Below are positions 1-12,416 of a stretch of DNA of 64,000 bases, piece after piece. The notes below the pieces were generated by a model, which ran no database searches, was not told the DNA's origin, and saw only the letters and a program-made list of their open reading frames with translations. This DNA is from Phialocephala subalpina (Eukaryota > Ascomycota > Leotiomycetes > Helotiales > Mollisiaceae), in NCBI GenBank assembly GCA_900073065.1, contig FJOG01000002.1, positions 1,768,243-1,832,242 on the forward strand, written 5' to 3'. A program made the position numbers and the translations under genes. Each line of letters opens with the position of its first letter. Position 1 is the first letter of the stretch.

Positions 1-714
1 GGAAGCCTTGGGAATCGTGTGTATCGAAGAAAAAGAGAGCTGAAAGTATGCTCGTATTGCTCGCACAAGAGGACAGATGTAGGAATGCTGATTCCAATGG
101 ATTTCTGACGCGTGTCGCCCATGGAAAGGCGTGAGAAGAAGGCTCTGGCACAAATGGAGGGTTTCGAAGTTGAAAGAGAAGGAAGGAGAGGATGAAGAGG
201 AAATCGAAGAGAAAGAGCAAGTGGTTGGCCGTAGATACTAGCATGGCTGTGCTGAGTTTCTTGTATGTAATATTAATGGGCTTCCTGACTGCCTAAACGG
301 GAAGCCGCAGATCGCCAGATCGCCTAAAGTCCCTGCGAAGTCCCTGGGGCGGAAGGCCTGAGGCTGATTGCAGGGCATATTGAGACAGTGCAAAGCTTCG
401 TTTCCAATGAATAATTTTCATGAATAATTTTCAACACGACGAACATTAACAAACCTGATGGCTCGCCCCTTCATATTCTTCGTCGCTTGCCCCGGTTTGG
501 CCCTCGAAAAAGAAATTACCAAAATGCTCGGGATTGGCTACATCAAAAGCAAGAAATGACATCATGGGCTTCCGTGACTGGGCGAGTCCTTCGCGTTACG
601 CCCTCTCCTTGACGCGTTTACCACAGAGCATCCTCTCTACATCGCATTCTTCTGTCTTTCGAAGATACTCACAACTCTGCGACTAAACAAAACATAAGAC
701 GTCCAGAGATCAAA
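1..714. other. Left-edge intergenic region and alkyltransferase promoter
   Basis: No open frame here looks like a gene. The stretch holds a perfect 13-bp tandem repeat at 408-433 and two ACGCGT hexamers, at 108-113 and 612-617. The right half is probably the promoter of the alkyltransferase gene that starts at 715. Confidence 0.5.
612..617. promoter_or_regulatory. Possible MCB box (ACGCGT)
   Basis: The palindrome ACGCGT lies about 100 bp upstream of the alkyltransferase start codon, with a second copy at 108-113. In yeasts this is the MBF (Mbp1/Swi6) site of G1/S and DNA-repair genes. The function here is inferred from sequence and position only; a six-base match can occur by chance. Confidence 0.25.
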
Positions 715-1722
715 ATGACCTGCAATCCCGCAGAACTAGAAACGCTCCAGCATGACTGGAAGCAAATGTTTCAACATACCCTCCCGGAAGCAGCAACCTC
801 GAAATCTCCGGCTCAAGTATGTTGTCTCCTTCTCCACTATCACACCTTTTATTGTTCCCTTGCGATTTGTAATTACAACATTTCCTCCATCCAATCTGTG
901 GACCAAAGCTGACAGCAAGCCTAGCCCAAATGGCCAGTCCATGTTGACCACTGCTTCGCCCGCATAATCCTCGACAAGGTCATTGGAATTGATGTACCCT
1001 GGATGCAAAAAATAAAATCACCAGCATACAAGAATATGTCAGAACAACAACTGCAAGACAGTATCACGTTGGGGCGACAGATTCTGGACGGAGAGGCAGA
1101 TCTTGTGGGACTGGACAACAGGAGTTTAGAAGTGCGGCGGAAGGGCAAAGGGAAGAGCGGCAAAGCTAGCGGGAAAGTTGAGAAGGAGGTTGGGACAATG
1201 AATTCGAAACGGAAGGCACAAGCAGAGGATGAGGAAGGAGTGAATCGTGAGATCAAGAGGTCCAAGAAAGAGTCTTCGAATCCTGACGGGAAAGCTGAGG
1301 AGAAGTCTCCTTATTTCAACAAAACCGAGCCCTCGAGCGTAGGAGACAAATCAGATGACCTCAAAACATGGCTCAAGAAGATCGCGCTTTCAGACAAGAC
1401 AACTTTCCAGAAGAAGGTCCTTACGGCTTTATGTCAAGTCCCAAGAGGGAAATATTCAACCTACGGCGCCATCTCCGATCATCTCAAATCATCACCTCGA
1501 GCAGTAGGCAACGCCTTACGAAACAACCCTTTCGCACCTCATGTTCCTTGTCACCGAGTACTAGCTAGCGGCGGTGGACTTGGCGGCTTCCATGGAAGTT
1601 GGGGCAAGAATGGGAAGGAAGGGCTGCATGACGATAAGAAGCGGAAGTTACTTCGAGAGGAAGGAGTCAAGTTCGACGGGCGAGGAAAGGTCGTTGGACC
1701 TCCATGGGCTGGCTTTTTCTAA
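715..1722 (+). CDS. O6-alkylguanine-DNA alkyltransferase (MGMT type) with N-terminal extension
   Basis: Direct-reversal DNA repair enzyme that moves an alkyl group from O6-alkylguanine to its own cysteine. Exons are 715-816 and 925-1722; the intron 817-924 (GTATGT..CTAG) keeps the frame and gives 299 residues. The C-terminal 110 or so residues carry the family core: RAVGNALRNNP with the arginine finger, then PCHRV with the acceptor cysteine near residue 242, then GGLGGF. The cysteine is present, so this is not an inactive ATL protein. The N-terminal region is not the usual RNase H-like domain. It is a segment with WPVHVDHCFARIIL near residues 36-50, spanning the splice junction, followed by a lysine-rich linker. 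The role of that segment is unknown to me. The open start and family match make the gene certain; the exact N-terminus is likely. Confidence 0.9.
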
Positions 1723-2798
1723 TGTCAATGAGATGACCACCATTCCTCCCAAATTGTGTATGCGATTGAGCGTGCACTGGAAAGTGAATTCGACCTCAGC
1801 GACTTCCCTAACCAAATATTCTAATACAAGAACAGACATTGCTTCATTGGCCGCCCAACCAATATACCACTACCTAAAACTCTATAAATACCCATCTGCA
1901 AGCAACCTAAAAGATCCCACCGTACCATCGAATCAGACTTCCTTCACGTATCACGCTCCTGCTCTTGCGTACAAACACATAGTTTTCGATAATGGACCAA
2001 ACTCTCAATACCAAAGCTATACTCCATCCCACCAGTTCTTCCGATCAACAGTATAGAATCAATGGCTGTCAAGGTTTCTACTTCTCCGTCTCGAGTCATA
2101 ATGTCACACGACAAAGCCCAGGAACTTCCGACGAAATACCATCCTTTTCACCCATAACACAACTACTTTTCGCTGACAATACAAAGTCCAGGACAGTGCC
2201 ATCTAGTTGATAGCCATCTTTTGTCTAACGAAGCATTGTTCTGGTTCAAGATGGTCTGCTCCCCATCACAAACAAGATAGGACAGTAGTCTTTGCAAGCA
2301 ATGAACGATAAGTAGCAGAAAAGGTTCATTATCAAGTGCAACAGACCAACGCCAGCAGTAGAGCAGCACGGAGATCGGCTCAAGAGTCTACTAAGAGGGA
2401 GATGTGGAGGTTGGAGTCTTTATACAGAGAGTCATTACTGACGTCCGCGTGGAGGTAGAAGCCTTCTCCTTGGCTGATTGTCAGTGTCGGATACTGAAAG
2501 AATGGCATGTCTGATTGTTGGTTCGTGCTCTAGGATACTGGGTTTTGGTAGTACACTTCCATTATGAAAGCTAGGTTCAGTCAAGTTGCTGTGGCAGATT
2601 GTTGGTCCTTGGTTTCGAGATATTGGATTACTGCAAATGTGCTTCCTTTGTCTCGTATAGAATGTTGGTTTGATTGTCAGTCCTGCTTTTCGAGATGCTC
2701 AAGTACTGCCAGAGTATTTTGATTGTCCGACCTGGGCCATGACAGAATGAAGCATTTGATTAATGGATTCGAACACCGATACTTCAACTTTGCATTCA
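1723..2798. other. Intergenic, 3' to 3' gap with degenerate repeats
   Basis: No credible gene lies between these convergent genes. From about 2475 to 2735 a motif like GATTGTYRGT recurs five times at irregular spacing (2475, 2513, 2597, 2672, 2721), and each copy is followed by partly similar sequence such as TCGAGAT and TACTG. The rest shows nothing I recognise. Confidence 0.5.
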
Positions 2799-4705
2799 TT
2801 ACCCTTTAGTGCCATAGTACCTAAGCTGCTCTCTATGCTCCGCATCCGCTCCCACACCACGAATACAGTGTAGCTTGATGGTCCTCAACTCCAGATCCGC
2901 ATCCACACCACTAAGTCTCGCCCTCGCCCACTCAGGAATGTAATCCGTATCAACGCCTTCCTCTTCTACATCCATCAAGAACTCAGCGACATCAACAGAA
3001 GGCTCAGAGCTCCACTGTGCCTCACGCCATTGCCGAACTCCAAGCAACGAGATAGCCTCTCTTCTCACTTTTCGATCACGACAGCTCATCGCAGGCGTCA
3101 TCAACGGGTAGATTAATCCCATATCGAAGCAGAATCTTCCATCAGCAAAGAACTTATCGCTTTGTGGGTGATTGAGCAGAGTTCTCGACAAGCTGATAAT
3201 CTCCCTGAACTCCGGCATATAATTATCGTACACGAGTTCGGTCTTAGATAGATGACCTGCGCTGCGCACGGTGATGGCTAGTGAATGTATCTTTAGCAAA
3301 ATAGCGCGAATAGACTCGACTCGATCGAGGTTCTGCTGCGCAGCGCGGAAGATGTGCTCGTACGCTCGTTGCCAGCGGCGATTCTCAGCTACGTAGATCT
3401 CTTGCTCAACAGAGATCTCGTCGGGAGTATTTCGAAACCATGTTGAGACGTCTAAGGGTGGCCTTGGTGAGTCTGCCTCGGACTCCACGTCCGGTGGGAA
3501 GTCATCCCATCTGATGTAGGAGGCTTGATCGTCGGCCAGCGCGGAGGACATGAAATGGAAGGTTCTTCTCATGATGAGATCGAGATATAATCGTGCCTGC
3601 TCGACGCTCGTGAATCGGTCGGGCATATCTTTGATGGATAGATAGCCTTCCTGCTTCAATTTCCGATGTGCGCTCGGCACGCGTGCGTCGTACATTCCCA
3701 TCACTACGATTTCCATCCGATTGAACTGCTGTACCAACTCATCTTCAACATGTTCCGGTACTGGTGAGGATAGCCCATCCTCGCTCCGTGAAGTAGGTGT
3801 GGCGTCTCTCAGCTCGTCGAGGAGGTGAAGTCCTTTTTGAGCATGACTCAGAGCATTTTGAAATCGATACTGCATATTTTCAATGCACACGACAAGCAGA
3901 CATGCTATCATCGCAATCCTTCTCCCTTGCTCTTTCGTCATAATAGTTATATTCGACTTCGCACCTTGGAGAAATTCGCCGTAGTGCTCGAGAGCGAAGG
4001 CATGGATTCGTGCTGCATTTGGATCTTCCTGTCCGTCCGGAACCATGGATGGTTTTCGACCCGTAGGAATTGGACTCGTTCTCAGATCTATCTTCTTCAT
4101 TGACCTATTCAATGCGCCGATAGTGATGATGGCATCCCGGATGAAGGGCTGGTGTTGACCTGCTTGAAGAAGGAGTTGATGCCATACCGATCGATTAGAA
4201 TAAGATAGTTGAGGGGCAACCTCTTCGCAGTACAATCGGAAGCAAGAGAACTCATCTTGGTTCTTGAACACCTGGATTACAGGGTCGCGTTTTGGTGATG
4301 GCTCAGAGATGGTCGAGAAGACTTTTGGCAGGATGGCCTTCCTTTCAGGCGGATCCACTCTCGTGTTTTCGTAGCCATCGCAGTAACCTCGTCCGAATCT
4401 TTGACATCGAAGACATTCAGGCCTGGTCTGTATGCAGACTCAGCGAAAGGACAAGAAAAGCAGGACAGTATAGCAATGATGAAATGGATCCAAAAACACG
4501 CGACACATCCACATGGTGAGAAGAAACGAACGGAAGCGTGCGCGGAAGACGAACCTCGTCACATTTCACACGGCGTATCTAGATAACGGTCAGTAAAGAT
4601 GACGTGAGAAATATTAGGGTTCAAAAATACTTTACAAGTCACACAGCCTGTTTTGACCTTCGGTCGTTTGGCCCTTTTCCTGTTCAGCTCCCGCGGTGTA
4701 CTCAT
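2799..4705 (-). CDS. Zn2Cys6 fungal-specific transcription factor
   Basis: DNA-binding transcription regulator. Three exons, 4705-4631, 4578-4555 and 4427-2799, splice in frame to 575 residues. The first two introns cut the zinc cluster into pieces, and joining them restores cysteines at residues 21, 24, 31, 38, 41 and 49, the six ligands of the binuclear zinc cluster, after a run of basic residues (NRKRAKRPKVK). The remaining 500 or so residues look like the DUF3468 / fungal-specific regulatory region, with FRLYCEEVAPQLS near the start and a long helical middle part. Exon 2 is only 24 nt, so gene finders may miss it. No pathway gene is adjacent, so targets cannot be guessed. It shares an 840-bp divergent promoter with the bL33m gene. 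Confidence 0.88.
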
Positions 4706-5545
4706 CGTTGGGTCTCTCCTCGAGGGTTGAAGCTCAGCAACGCATGCATCAATTCCCCCCTTACCATCACAGCACTCAACGCATCTCCTGCCTAAAGGAA
4801 ACAATGAAATGAATAGTTTCGGCTCCTTCCTCGATGGACGAATGCTGACGACGACAAATTCTGAAGTCAAGTCCGTCTGACGGAGATGGATGGTTGGTCG
4901 GAGCAATAGAAGAAGAACCCAAGGGAACAAAATTTGCCACTGTCGCTGTAAGGCTGAAAGCGTGTCTCGTAACCCCAGCCAATAATGGAGCCATGTTCAT
5001 CCATTTGGCTGCGAGCCCGCATTCAGAAGCCATGTTTGGGGGCCAGAATTCTCGCAGGGCTTAGCGACGCATGGAAAGCTGAAGATAGAAAAGCTCGGCC
5101 GGTGCGGCTGAGGCGTTGCGATGAATCTGCCCGAGAAGGATCAATTGACGTCCCGGGAAGGCCGCGATGTTTTGCTGATGACGGTACATGACTTGCATCC
5201 ATCGATCCGGGTCTTGAAGAAGACGACGAATGGAAGTTACGAGGAATTTGAGACGCAGGACGACACGTGATCTGGCAGTAAGGTTAGATGGGAAGTCGCA
5301 ATCCCCAGATGAAGAGCTTTTACTTTGGCTTGGGTTTAGAGTCATACCCAGACGTATCTATCTTTGAACAGACTCGGGATTCAACAATACCTGCCGTCAA
5401 TCTTGATGCTCATGCTGGTGATGGACGCTAAGGCTAGTTAGTGTATGTCTATTGCAGCCTCAGGCAGGAACAAATTTTACGCTCACGATGTTCGACTGAG
5501 CTCGCGACTTGAAGACTCAAGCCAATCTTGCCCATCCACACAACA
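4706..5545. other. Divergent promoter region
   Basis: Non-coding space between the Zn2Cys6 regulator (minus) and the bL33m gene (plus). Several short frames run through it on both strands, but none has a plausible start, splice pattern or family match. It presumably carries both promoters. Confidence 0.5.
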
Positions 5546-5951
5546 ATGGCAAAAAAGGGTATGTCACCACTCAATTACACTCTCAGTGCTCCTCTACGCA
5601 GACTCAAATTAACACCTGCCAGCCAAATCCCGCACGATAGCCGTGCGCCTCATCTCCATGGCCTTGACTGGATACTACAAGACCATGGTACGACCTCGAA
5701 CACATAGGCCTCTCAGCATGCTGAAATACGACCCTGTTGGTACGTCTACGCTCCATACATCTCATTTACTCTTTCACTTCAGACATGGCTACTGGAATTG
5801 GGGATTTGGAGCTCTCTTCGATCAAGCATAAACGATGTGCAGTTCGCAGAAGGGACATCATATTACGGAGCTGAACATTGAGACTAATCTTCGATCGTCT
5901 ATAGTCCGAAAGAAGGTCCTATTTCTAGAGCAAAAACGAGGAGGACGGTAG
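5546..5951 (+). CDS. Mitochondrial large-subunit ribosomal protein bL33m
   Basis: Structural protein of the mitochondrial ribosome, homologous to bacterial L33 and yeast Mrpl39. Three exons, 5546-5558, 5623-5739 and 5905-5951, join to exactly 58 residues, the usual size. The protein begins [18 protein letters not shown], contains the segment [10 protein letters not shown], and ends [13 protein letters not shown], the typical L33 ending. The first exon is only 13 nt and the frame is made by two phase-1 introns, so automated annotation can easily miss this gene. It has no separate long presequence, as is common for this family in fungi. Confidence 0.93.
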
Positions 5952-6523
5952 TGTTACGATATTCTGCAATTCCAGCTTAGCCAGACGTACCACCTCGTCA
6001 CGATATGCCTGGCATCAACGAGTACTCCTCTCACAACCCATTCAAGATCCTCGAGCGATACTGTTGTACGATATCATGTTAGTGTACATCATTACGACAC
6101 TCATACACTGGCGTTTAGGCGGATCAGACTGAGGGGCAAGATGATGAGAATCTGTAGTTCTATTGCAGCTATGTTCCTGTAGGAAGGAATGGAAGCTTAA
6201 ATACAAGCAGCTACTGTGGTTGAAAGCCCGAATTAAGCAAAGATTACTCTAGAAAATCTGCACACTTAGCAACCTCTGCAATATCAGCTCTCCTAAAATT
6301 CGGCAAATAGTTTCACACACCCATCTACCCTTCACCGTCTCCCATATGGCTTCTGTGCCCCACCAAGTCCAAGTAATTAGCAAATAAGTACGGCAAGTGC
6401 TCTTTATCGTCACACCTACCTTTCAAATAATATAGAAGAAGCTATTCGTACATGCCATGAAACAAGTTTATCAATGCAGCTGCCATCATAGCAGTGAGAT
6501 CACCAGTGTACTCTCCGAGCAGT
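5952..6523. other. Convergent intergenic region
   Basis: Lies between the 3' ends of the bL33m and coiled-coil genes. No open frame or repeat of note; probably two 3' untranslated regions. Confidence 0.5.
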
Positions 6524-9500
6524 CTATATACTCTCTTGGCTTTCTTGGGAATCCGGGATGACAGTTTTCAACGAAAATCGGCGTTGTGCCTTCGGCTTCG
6601 GGGATTCAAGGACTGTCGAAGCAAGTCTCTTGTTTCTGTTTCTTCTTGGCGCGTCCATCGGTGGAGATTGTTGCAACTCGAAGAATTGGCTAGAAGCAGG
6701 TGTGCTTTGCATGGAGGCTAATGTTTGCGTGCCATTTGCTCCTGCCGATCTAGTAGATTTGCCAGCTACAAGCCCCTTGATATTGCTGATCTGCGGGGGC
6801 CTCATACTCTGGACTTTCGTGGAGGTCGCAGGTCGTGTAGTATCGGGTTGTCCTTCATAAAGCGAGGCCTGTCCTGGCACTAAAGCGCTGCTTCTAGTCG
6901 TCTTCTTCATCGCAGACTTTGCGGGTCGCGAGGTGCGTCGTCTGCGTGATTCCTCAGCTGCTGACGGAGGGTTGATTTGAGCTTTGACTGGACCATTCAC
7001 GGGATGGCTACTGTCCCGAGCACCGTCATTAGCATGACCTTGATTTGCGCTCATGGCTGACATATTCTGCGGAGCCAGTATCATCTCAGCAGTAGTTGCG
7101 CCGCTGCCCTTCTTGCTTCTTGTCATGTCGTGTTCCTCTCGAGGTCGCACCTCCTTGTGCACAGGCTCTACCTGATCGAACATCGATTCTAAGTCTGCCA
7201 ATGGACTGCTGATGTACCCAAGCGGAGTCATGTCTGAAAAGGGTTTCAATGGCGCCGGTGTACGTTGCTGATCAGAAGCCTGTGGCGTCAGGTCACCTGG
7301 CAGGATTGGTGGGCGAGGCTGGTTCTCAGATTGGGATGAAGCGCCGGTCCAGTTGCTCTTGCGAGGCGCAACTCTGAGCCCGCGGGAAGTCAGATGTTGG
7401 TACTGCTGAACAGATGTGTGCGGAGAGTCTCGAGAGAAAGCAGTACGCTCAACAGGACCCTTAGGCAGAGGCAGCGCTGGGGTCTTATAGGCACCCGTCG
7501 CAGCTCCAGTCACTTTTTCATTAAGACGTGAGGGACCAGCAGAATTCGAGCCGGCTTTTCTGACGTTATCGCGAAGAGCATTTTCGGGAGTGTGTACAGC
7601 TGCATTGTCCGGCAGCATGTCATCCTCAAGGTCTGTTTGTCGACTACCAGGAGGAACAGCGAATGTTGCATGCTCCTGGACTGACGTTCTGTTCGAGTCT
7701 GACAACGGCATGGGGGTCGTGGTTGAAGCCTCAGAGCGTCTATCAGATGGGGTCACCGTGTCTCGACCTAGCTGTTGCGGCCTAGAATTGTCGGGGCGCA
7801 GTTGTAAAGGCGTGCTATGCTCTTCCATTGTCACCTTTTCCTTCTGTAAGCCATCGAGTCTGCGTAAGGTTTCTTCGACAACTTTCTGCTCTCTGGCTGC
7901 AGCTTCGATCTTTTGCGCCGTCTCAGTGGTCACAGATTTGAAGAGGAGACGTAGATCTGCAATTTCGCTCCGGGCAGATCTCAACTCGCTCGTGAACTTG
8001 TCAGCATCATGATTGCTGGGCTGGCCCTTCTCCAAACGCTTCATGTGAGCGGCGAACTGCGTGATTTGGTCTTTATACTTTGATAATTCGACCTTGAGAT
8101 CTGGATCCGTGCGGGTTTGAGCTTCTGCCTGAAGGATCTGCAGCTGTTCCCTCATAGAATTGACCTCGCTGTTCCTTTCCTGTACTCTCTGTTCGAGGAT
8201 CTTCATCTCAGAATCAAGTCTCATCTTGAGGGTGGCTTTCTGAGATTCTCCATTTCTGGCGATCTCTTGGCACGTCTTCTTGTGCTCCTCTTCTTTGAGC
8301 ACCACTCGCTTGGCTTCCTCCCCGTTGAACTTCTCGACGGTCTGCTGGGCAATTCTGAGTTGTCTTTGCAGGTCCTTGATCTGTTCATCCTTACTTCCAG
8401 AATCCTTTCTAGTGGAGACTAACTCTTCCTTGACTTTTGATAGTTCTTGACTTGCCTCTTTGGCTTGATTGTCCAAAGCATTGTTCGTCTTCTCCAACTC
8501 AGCAATCTTGGTTCGCAAAGCAGGATCCTCTCTGGGGACGTTGAGTGCAGCGGTCAGCTCATTGTCTTTGTTGTTCAGAGCATTGCGACAGCTTGAAAGC
8601 TCTTGTCTCGACTCCTCAAGCTGCTTTGACAAGCTTTCAATCTCGGTATCGCGTGCAACCTTTTGCGCGTCCAGATTGTCTCGGGCTTGCTCGAGCTCTT
8701 TGATTTTATTGTTGAGGCTAATTTCAGTCTCTTTGTCAATTCGCAGCTGACTCATACCATCCTTCAGCTCTTGCAAGAGAGTATTGACTCCGTCCTTGAG
8801 AATGGCATCATTGCCAGGGGAATGCTGCTCTTCGCTCTCAAGCCTGTTGAAACGTGAGCATTTTGTCTCACGCAATGCAATGAGATACTATTATACCTCG
8901 ATGCAATGTCTTCAACCAGCTTTACCAGGGTTGGTGGCAATTCCGATTCACGCTTCATGAGCTCCTTGATATTGGAGGTAATCTCTTCAATCCTGAAATA
9001 ACGTTAGTAATATTGAAGTTGGTATCGGGTAACACCTACTTCTCTTGAGTCGTGTTCTCAGAGCTTAGCAGTTTTGCTAATGTGCCATCATCACCATTAA
9101 TGGCTTTTGAAGTATCACTTGGGATCTGCTTAACTAGCTCAACAAGCTCGCCCCAGGCCGTAGTTTGCGCATCGAGGTTCTTTTGGAGCTGATCGGTGTT
9201 GTGTTTCTCCGTTCCTAAGTCCTTCAACCGGTCGTCGAGCGTATTTTGGAGCAACTCGTTATTCTTAACAGCTACTGGCTGTCAGTAAAGAGGCGATGAT
9301 GAATGTGGTTGGCTAGGCCAACTTGCCTTTCTCAAAATCTGCATGAGTTATGGCCAACTCGGATTCTACTAAAGACTTCAATCGCTTTAGCTCCGCCTTC
9401 TCGCGCGAATACTGGGCTCCGGTCTCCTGAAGTTGAGTTTGGAGTGTCTCTAAATTTTGCTTGAAAGTCTCCTTATCTGCCAAAAGCTGCTTGTTGGCAG

Positions 9501-12398
9501 TAACGAGTTGTTCCTTCTCCTTTGAGACTATACATAGTGAGAATCAAAATCATCACGTATATTGAACCACTTACCGGTTTCGAACCCGTCGGCTGCTAGA
9601 CGGAGGTCCTTAGACTCTTTGACAGCATTTTCTAGCTTTGTAGCTACTCGCTCACTGTTGACAACCACTCCAATGGCGTCAGAGGCTCGCTTCCTCACTC
9701 TTTCTCCTTCCTCTTTCAACCACTTTTGAGCATTCACAACCTCGTTCGCATGCTTGATGTACTTCGGAAGTCCGACTTTCCATTTCTTGACAGCTTGTTC
9801 TAGAGCTGCCTTCGCCGTTTCTAACTTCTGGAAGTCCTCCTTGGATGCGGTCTCGCTTTTCTTGAGTCGTTCCAGCTCTTCTTCGTGAGACTTGAGGGTA
9901 GATTTCTTCTGCTCAATTTCTTCTTGTTGTTCCTTGATAACAGCTCCACGCTGCTCAAGCTCTTGTCGCTGCGATTTAATGAGAGCCTCTTGTTGCAGGT
10001 ATGACTCTAGAAGCCCCTCACCACTGTGGCGATTTAGCTGCATCAACAATTTGAATGGCGCTGATACTTGTGGCTGTGGTGATTTAGACTGATCCACCAT
10101 AGTGCTCTGTTTGGCCGACTTAGCGGATTTCTTGACTTTCGTCGCTTGGCTGGTATGTGGAAGAGTCGACTCCGCCATCGTCAGGTCATGCTGTGAAACT
10201 GGCCGTGATATAGGCTTAGACCGATCGCTGCGGCACGACTGAGGTCGAGACTGAACTTCTGAATGACTTCGGGATGGTGGACGAATTGCGTGCTGCAGCG
10301 CAAGAGATTGCTTAGACGGGTTGCGAACATGACCACCTTGTCCCGGGGTTGATTGGCGGCTTGTACCAATATTGTGCTCTCTGCCATCAGTAGCATGTCT
10401 ACCAATCACTACTTGTGGCCTATCATCGTAGAGGGTGCGTTGCATTTCGGCTTCTTCATGCGCGGCAGCAAGGTCTGAGTCCAATGATGGCTGAGAGTGT
10501 TGAATCATGAGTGACAGCGGTACAATGTGACTCTCATCGTTTTCAGGCTCTGGATCAGGATCAAACTCTCGTCCCTCCATGTTGTCAAAAGCGTCTGTGT
10601 CATTTCCAGTCTCGTGAACGGCCTTTGGGGGTGATGAGGGTGGTTCGGTCATCGTACGGTCACATCCAGGAGCGAAATTGGCTTGGTGGTCAATTTCCAA
10701 ATCAATGTGCTGCGGGCCATATGTATGCCCAAGACCGTTGGTGATCACAGACATAGGGCCTTGACGATTTCTGTCATAGTTGCCATTGACATCATTATTT
10801 CTAGCAGGCGTTCCTGTGGCAGGTGTTCTGGCGCGCCCAGTATTGGACGGTGTACCTGATCGGATATTGTCTGGAGTATTGTGTGTAACAGTGGGTCTAG
10901 ACTTGACTGATGCCTTACTATGCCAACGGCGAGACTCTTCTGGAGTTGTCGCCTCGGGGAATGGCTGCTTAATTCGCTGACGGCCTCTACTTGATTAAAT
11001 CAGCACGCTATTAAGCACGAAGAGAGGTATGAGTGGGAACTCACCTGCTTAGTGTTCTCTGCATAGCTTTTGCATTCTGTGCCGGCTTCAGTGGAGTCAA
11101 GGGGCCATTCTGAGGCAGTGCTCGTGGATTTGTCGTTGGAGGCTTTGCCTGTTGGATGTTACTGTCAATGTGACCCAACACTGGCGGTAAAAGAGCAGGC
11201 ACTGAACGTAGCTGAGGTGAACGAGGTTGGAGCATCGGTACGTTAGCTGAAGCTTTAGGTAGGTTGATAGCAGAATTCAGAACTTCTGTGATGATCTCTG
11301 TCCTGGTATGATCATCTTGATGGCAGGCTACGGTCTGGCGAATTGGCTTTGACTTATGTGGGCTGTCCTCGGTTTCTTCGGCGGGTAGGTCATGATTCCG
11401 AGTGTCTGCACCTCGGCGAGTCGACTTTGGCTTACGGAAACTCTCATGAGCTGGTGTGGAAGGCATTTTATGACTTTTATTCTCTGCATTCTTGAGAGTC
11501 GACCTTGGCCTACGGGGAATGTTTCGAGTACCGGTAGCTTCAGCAGGTGTATTACCGCCTCGAGTATCTACATACTTTATAACGCTCATGGTTGAGCGAG
11601 TGTTTCCCAGATCAAGCTTCTCGGTCGTGGTTGCCGGCAGGTGGGTTAAGACCTTTGGCATGGCAGGTGTGGTTTTCGACGGAACTGTGCAGACTAGTTA
11701 GCACTAATTCAATGGAGAAGCACCGAAACCTCACATTCGGATGCAGGATTCATATTTTCAGGCTCAATGCGTGCAGATCCAGTATGTGCAGGCTCAGTAG
11801 GAGCTGGAACAGTGCGTGTGGCCTCAGTGTGTGCAAGCTCGCTCTCTGTAGGTTTGGATGCGCTTGCAGTGTTTGTGCCACTAAGATCATTGACAGTCTT
11901 GGCTGGAGGACGCATGCATGGATTTGTTGTGATCTTTTTTGCTGGAGCGAACTTAAACCCTTCTGCTGCGGTCTCCAAAGTAGGCCTCTCGAAAAGCTTG
12001 AACACAGGTGAAACGTTCTTTTGGGCAGGCTTGGAGGGTGCCTTGGGTGTGTCGGGTAGGGTTGGCTTTACGGGAGCTGGATCGAAAATAGGTTCATCGA
12101 CAGCTTGCGTGTCTGCCTCGAGATCGTCGTACTGAGTCTCGGCAACAAATGAGAGATTACTGTCTTGGTTAACTTGCGTCTCTGCTTCGATTTCGACAAA
12201 TTGGGTGTCCTCGACTACGTCTGGTGTATGATCTTCCGCGGCCTTGGTATTGCCATCGTTGAATTGCGCTGCGCCATCGTTGGCGAGCTGAAGATCAAGG
12301 TGAGGAGGGCTTCGATAAACATTTGGTGATGAGGTGTCGTCTAGGTACTCATCATGAAAATCCGAATCTTGGCTCTCTGGCCCCTCGTGTTGATCCAT
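6524..12398 (-). CDS. Large coiled-coil protein, function unknown, SQ/TQ-rich
   Basis: Not recognised by name. Seven exons join in frame: 12398-11735, 11684-11045, 10986-9575, 9527-9327, 9274-9040, 8992-8897 and 8843-6524, giving 1855 residues. An in-frame ATG at 12416 would add six. The N-terminal 100 residues are acidic with four TQ pairs (T65, T74, T88, T97). The next 600 or so are low-complexity and basic or proline-rich. Roughly residues 690-1260 are heptad-rich coiled coil (for example QRQELEQRGAVIKEQQEEIE). The rest is disordered, and the tail ends FSLKTVIPDSQESQESI. This layout resembles chromosome-axis, synaptonemal or damage-response scaffold proteins, but that is only inference. 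Intron 4 has a GC donor (GCAAGT at 9326). That the gene is real is well supported by frame-preserving splices. Confidence 0.8.
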
Positions 12399-12416
12399 GA
12401 TGGCTGACTGCAGCAT

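Noticed and set aside
9550..9600. TTTCGAACCC resembling a tRNA T-arm on the minus strand
   Set aside because: It is part of the coding sequence of the coiled-coil gene next to an exon end, and no clover-leaf can be formed.
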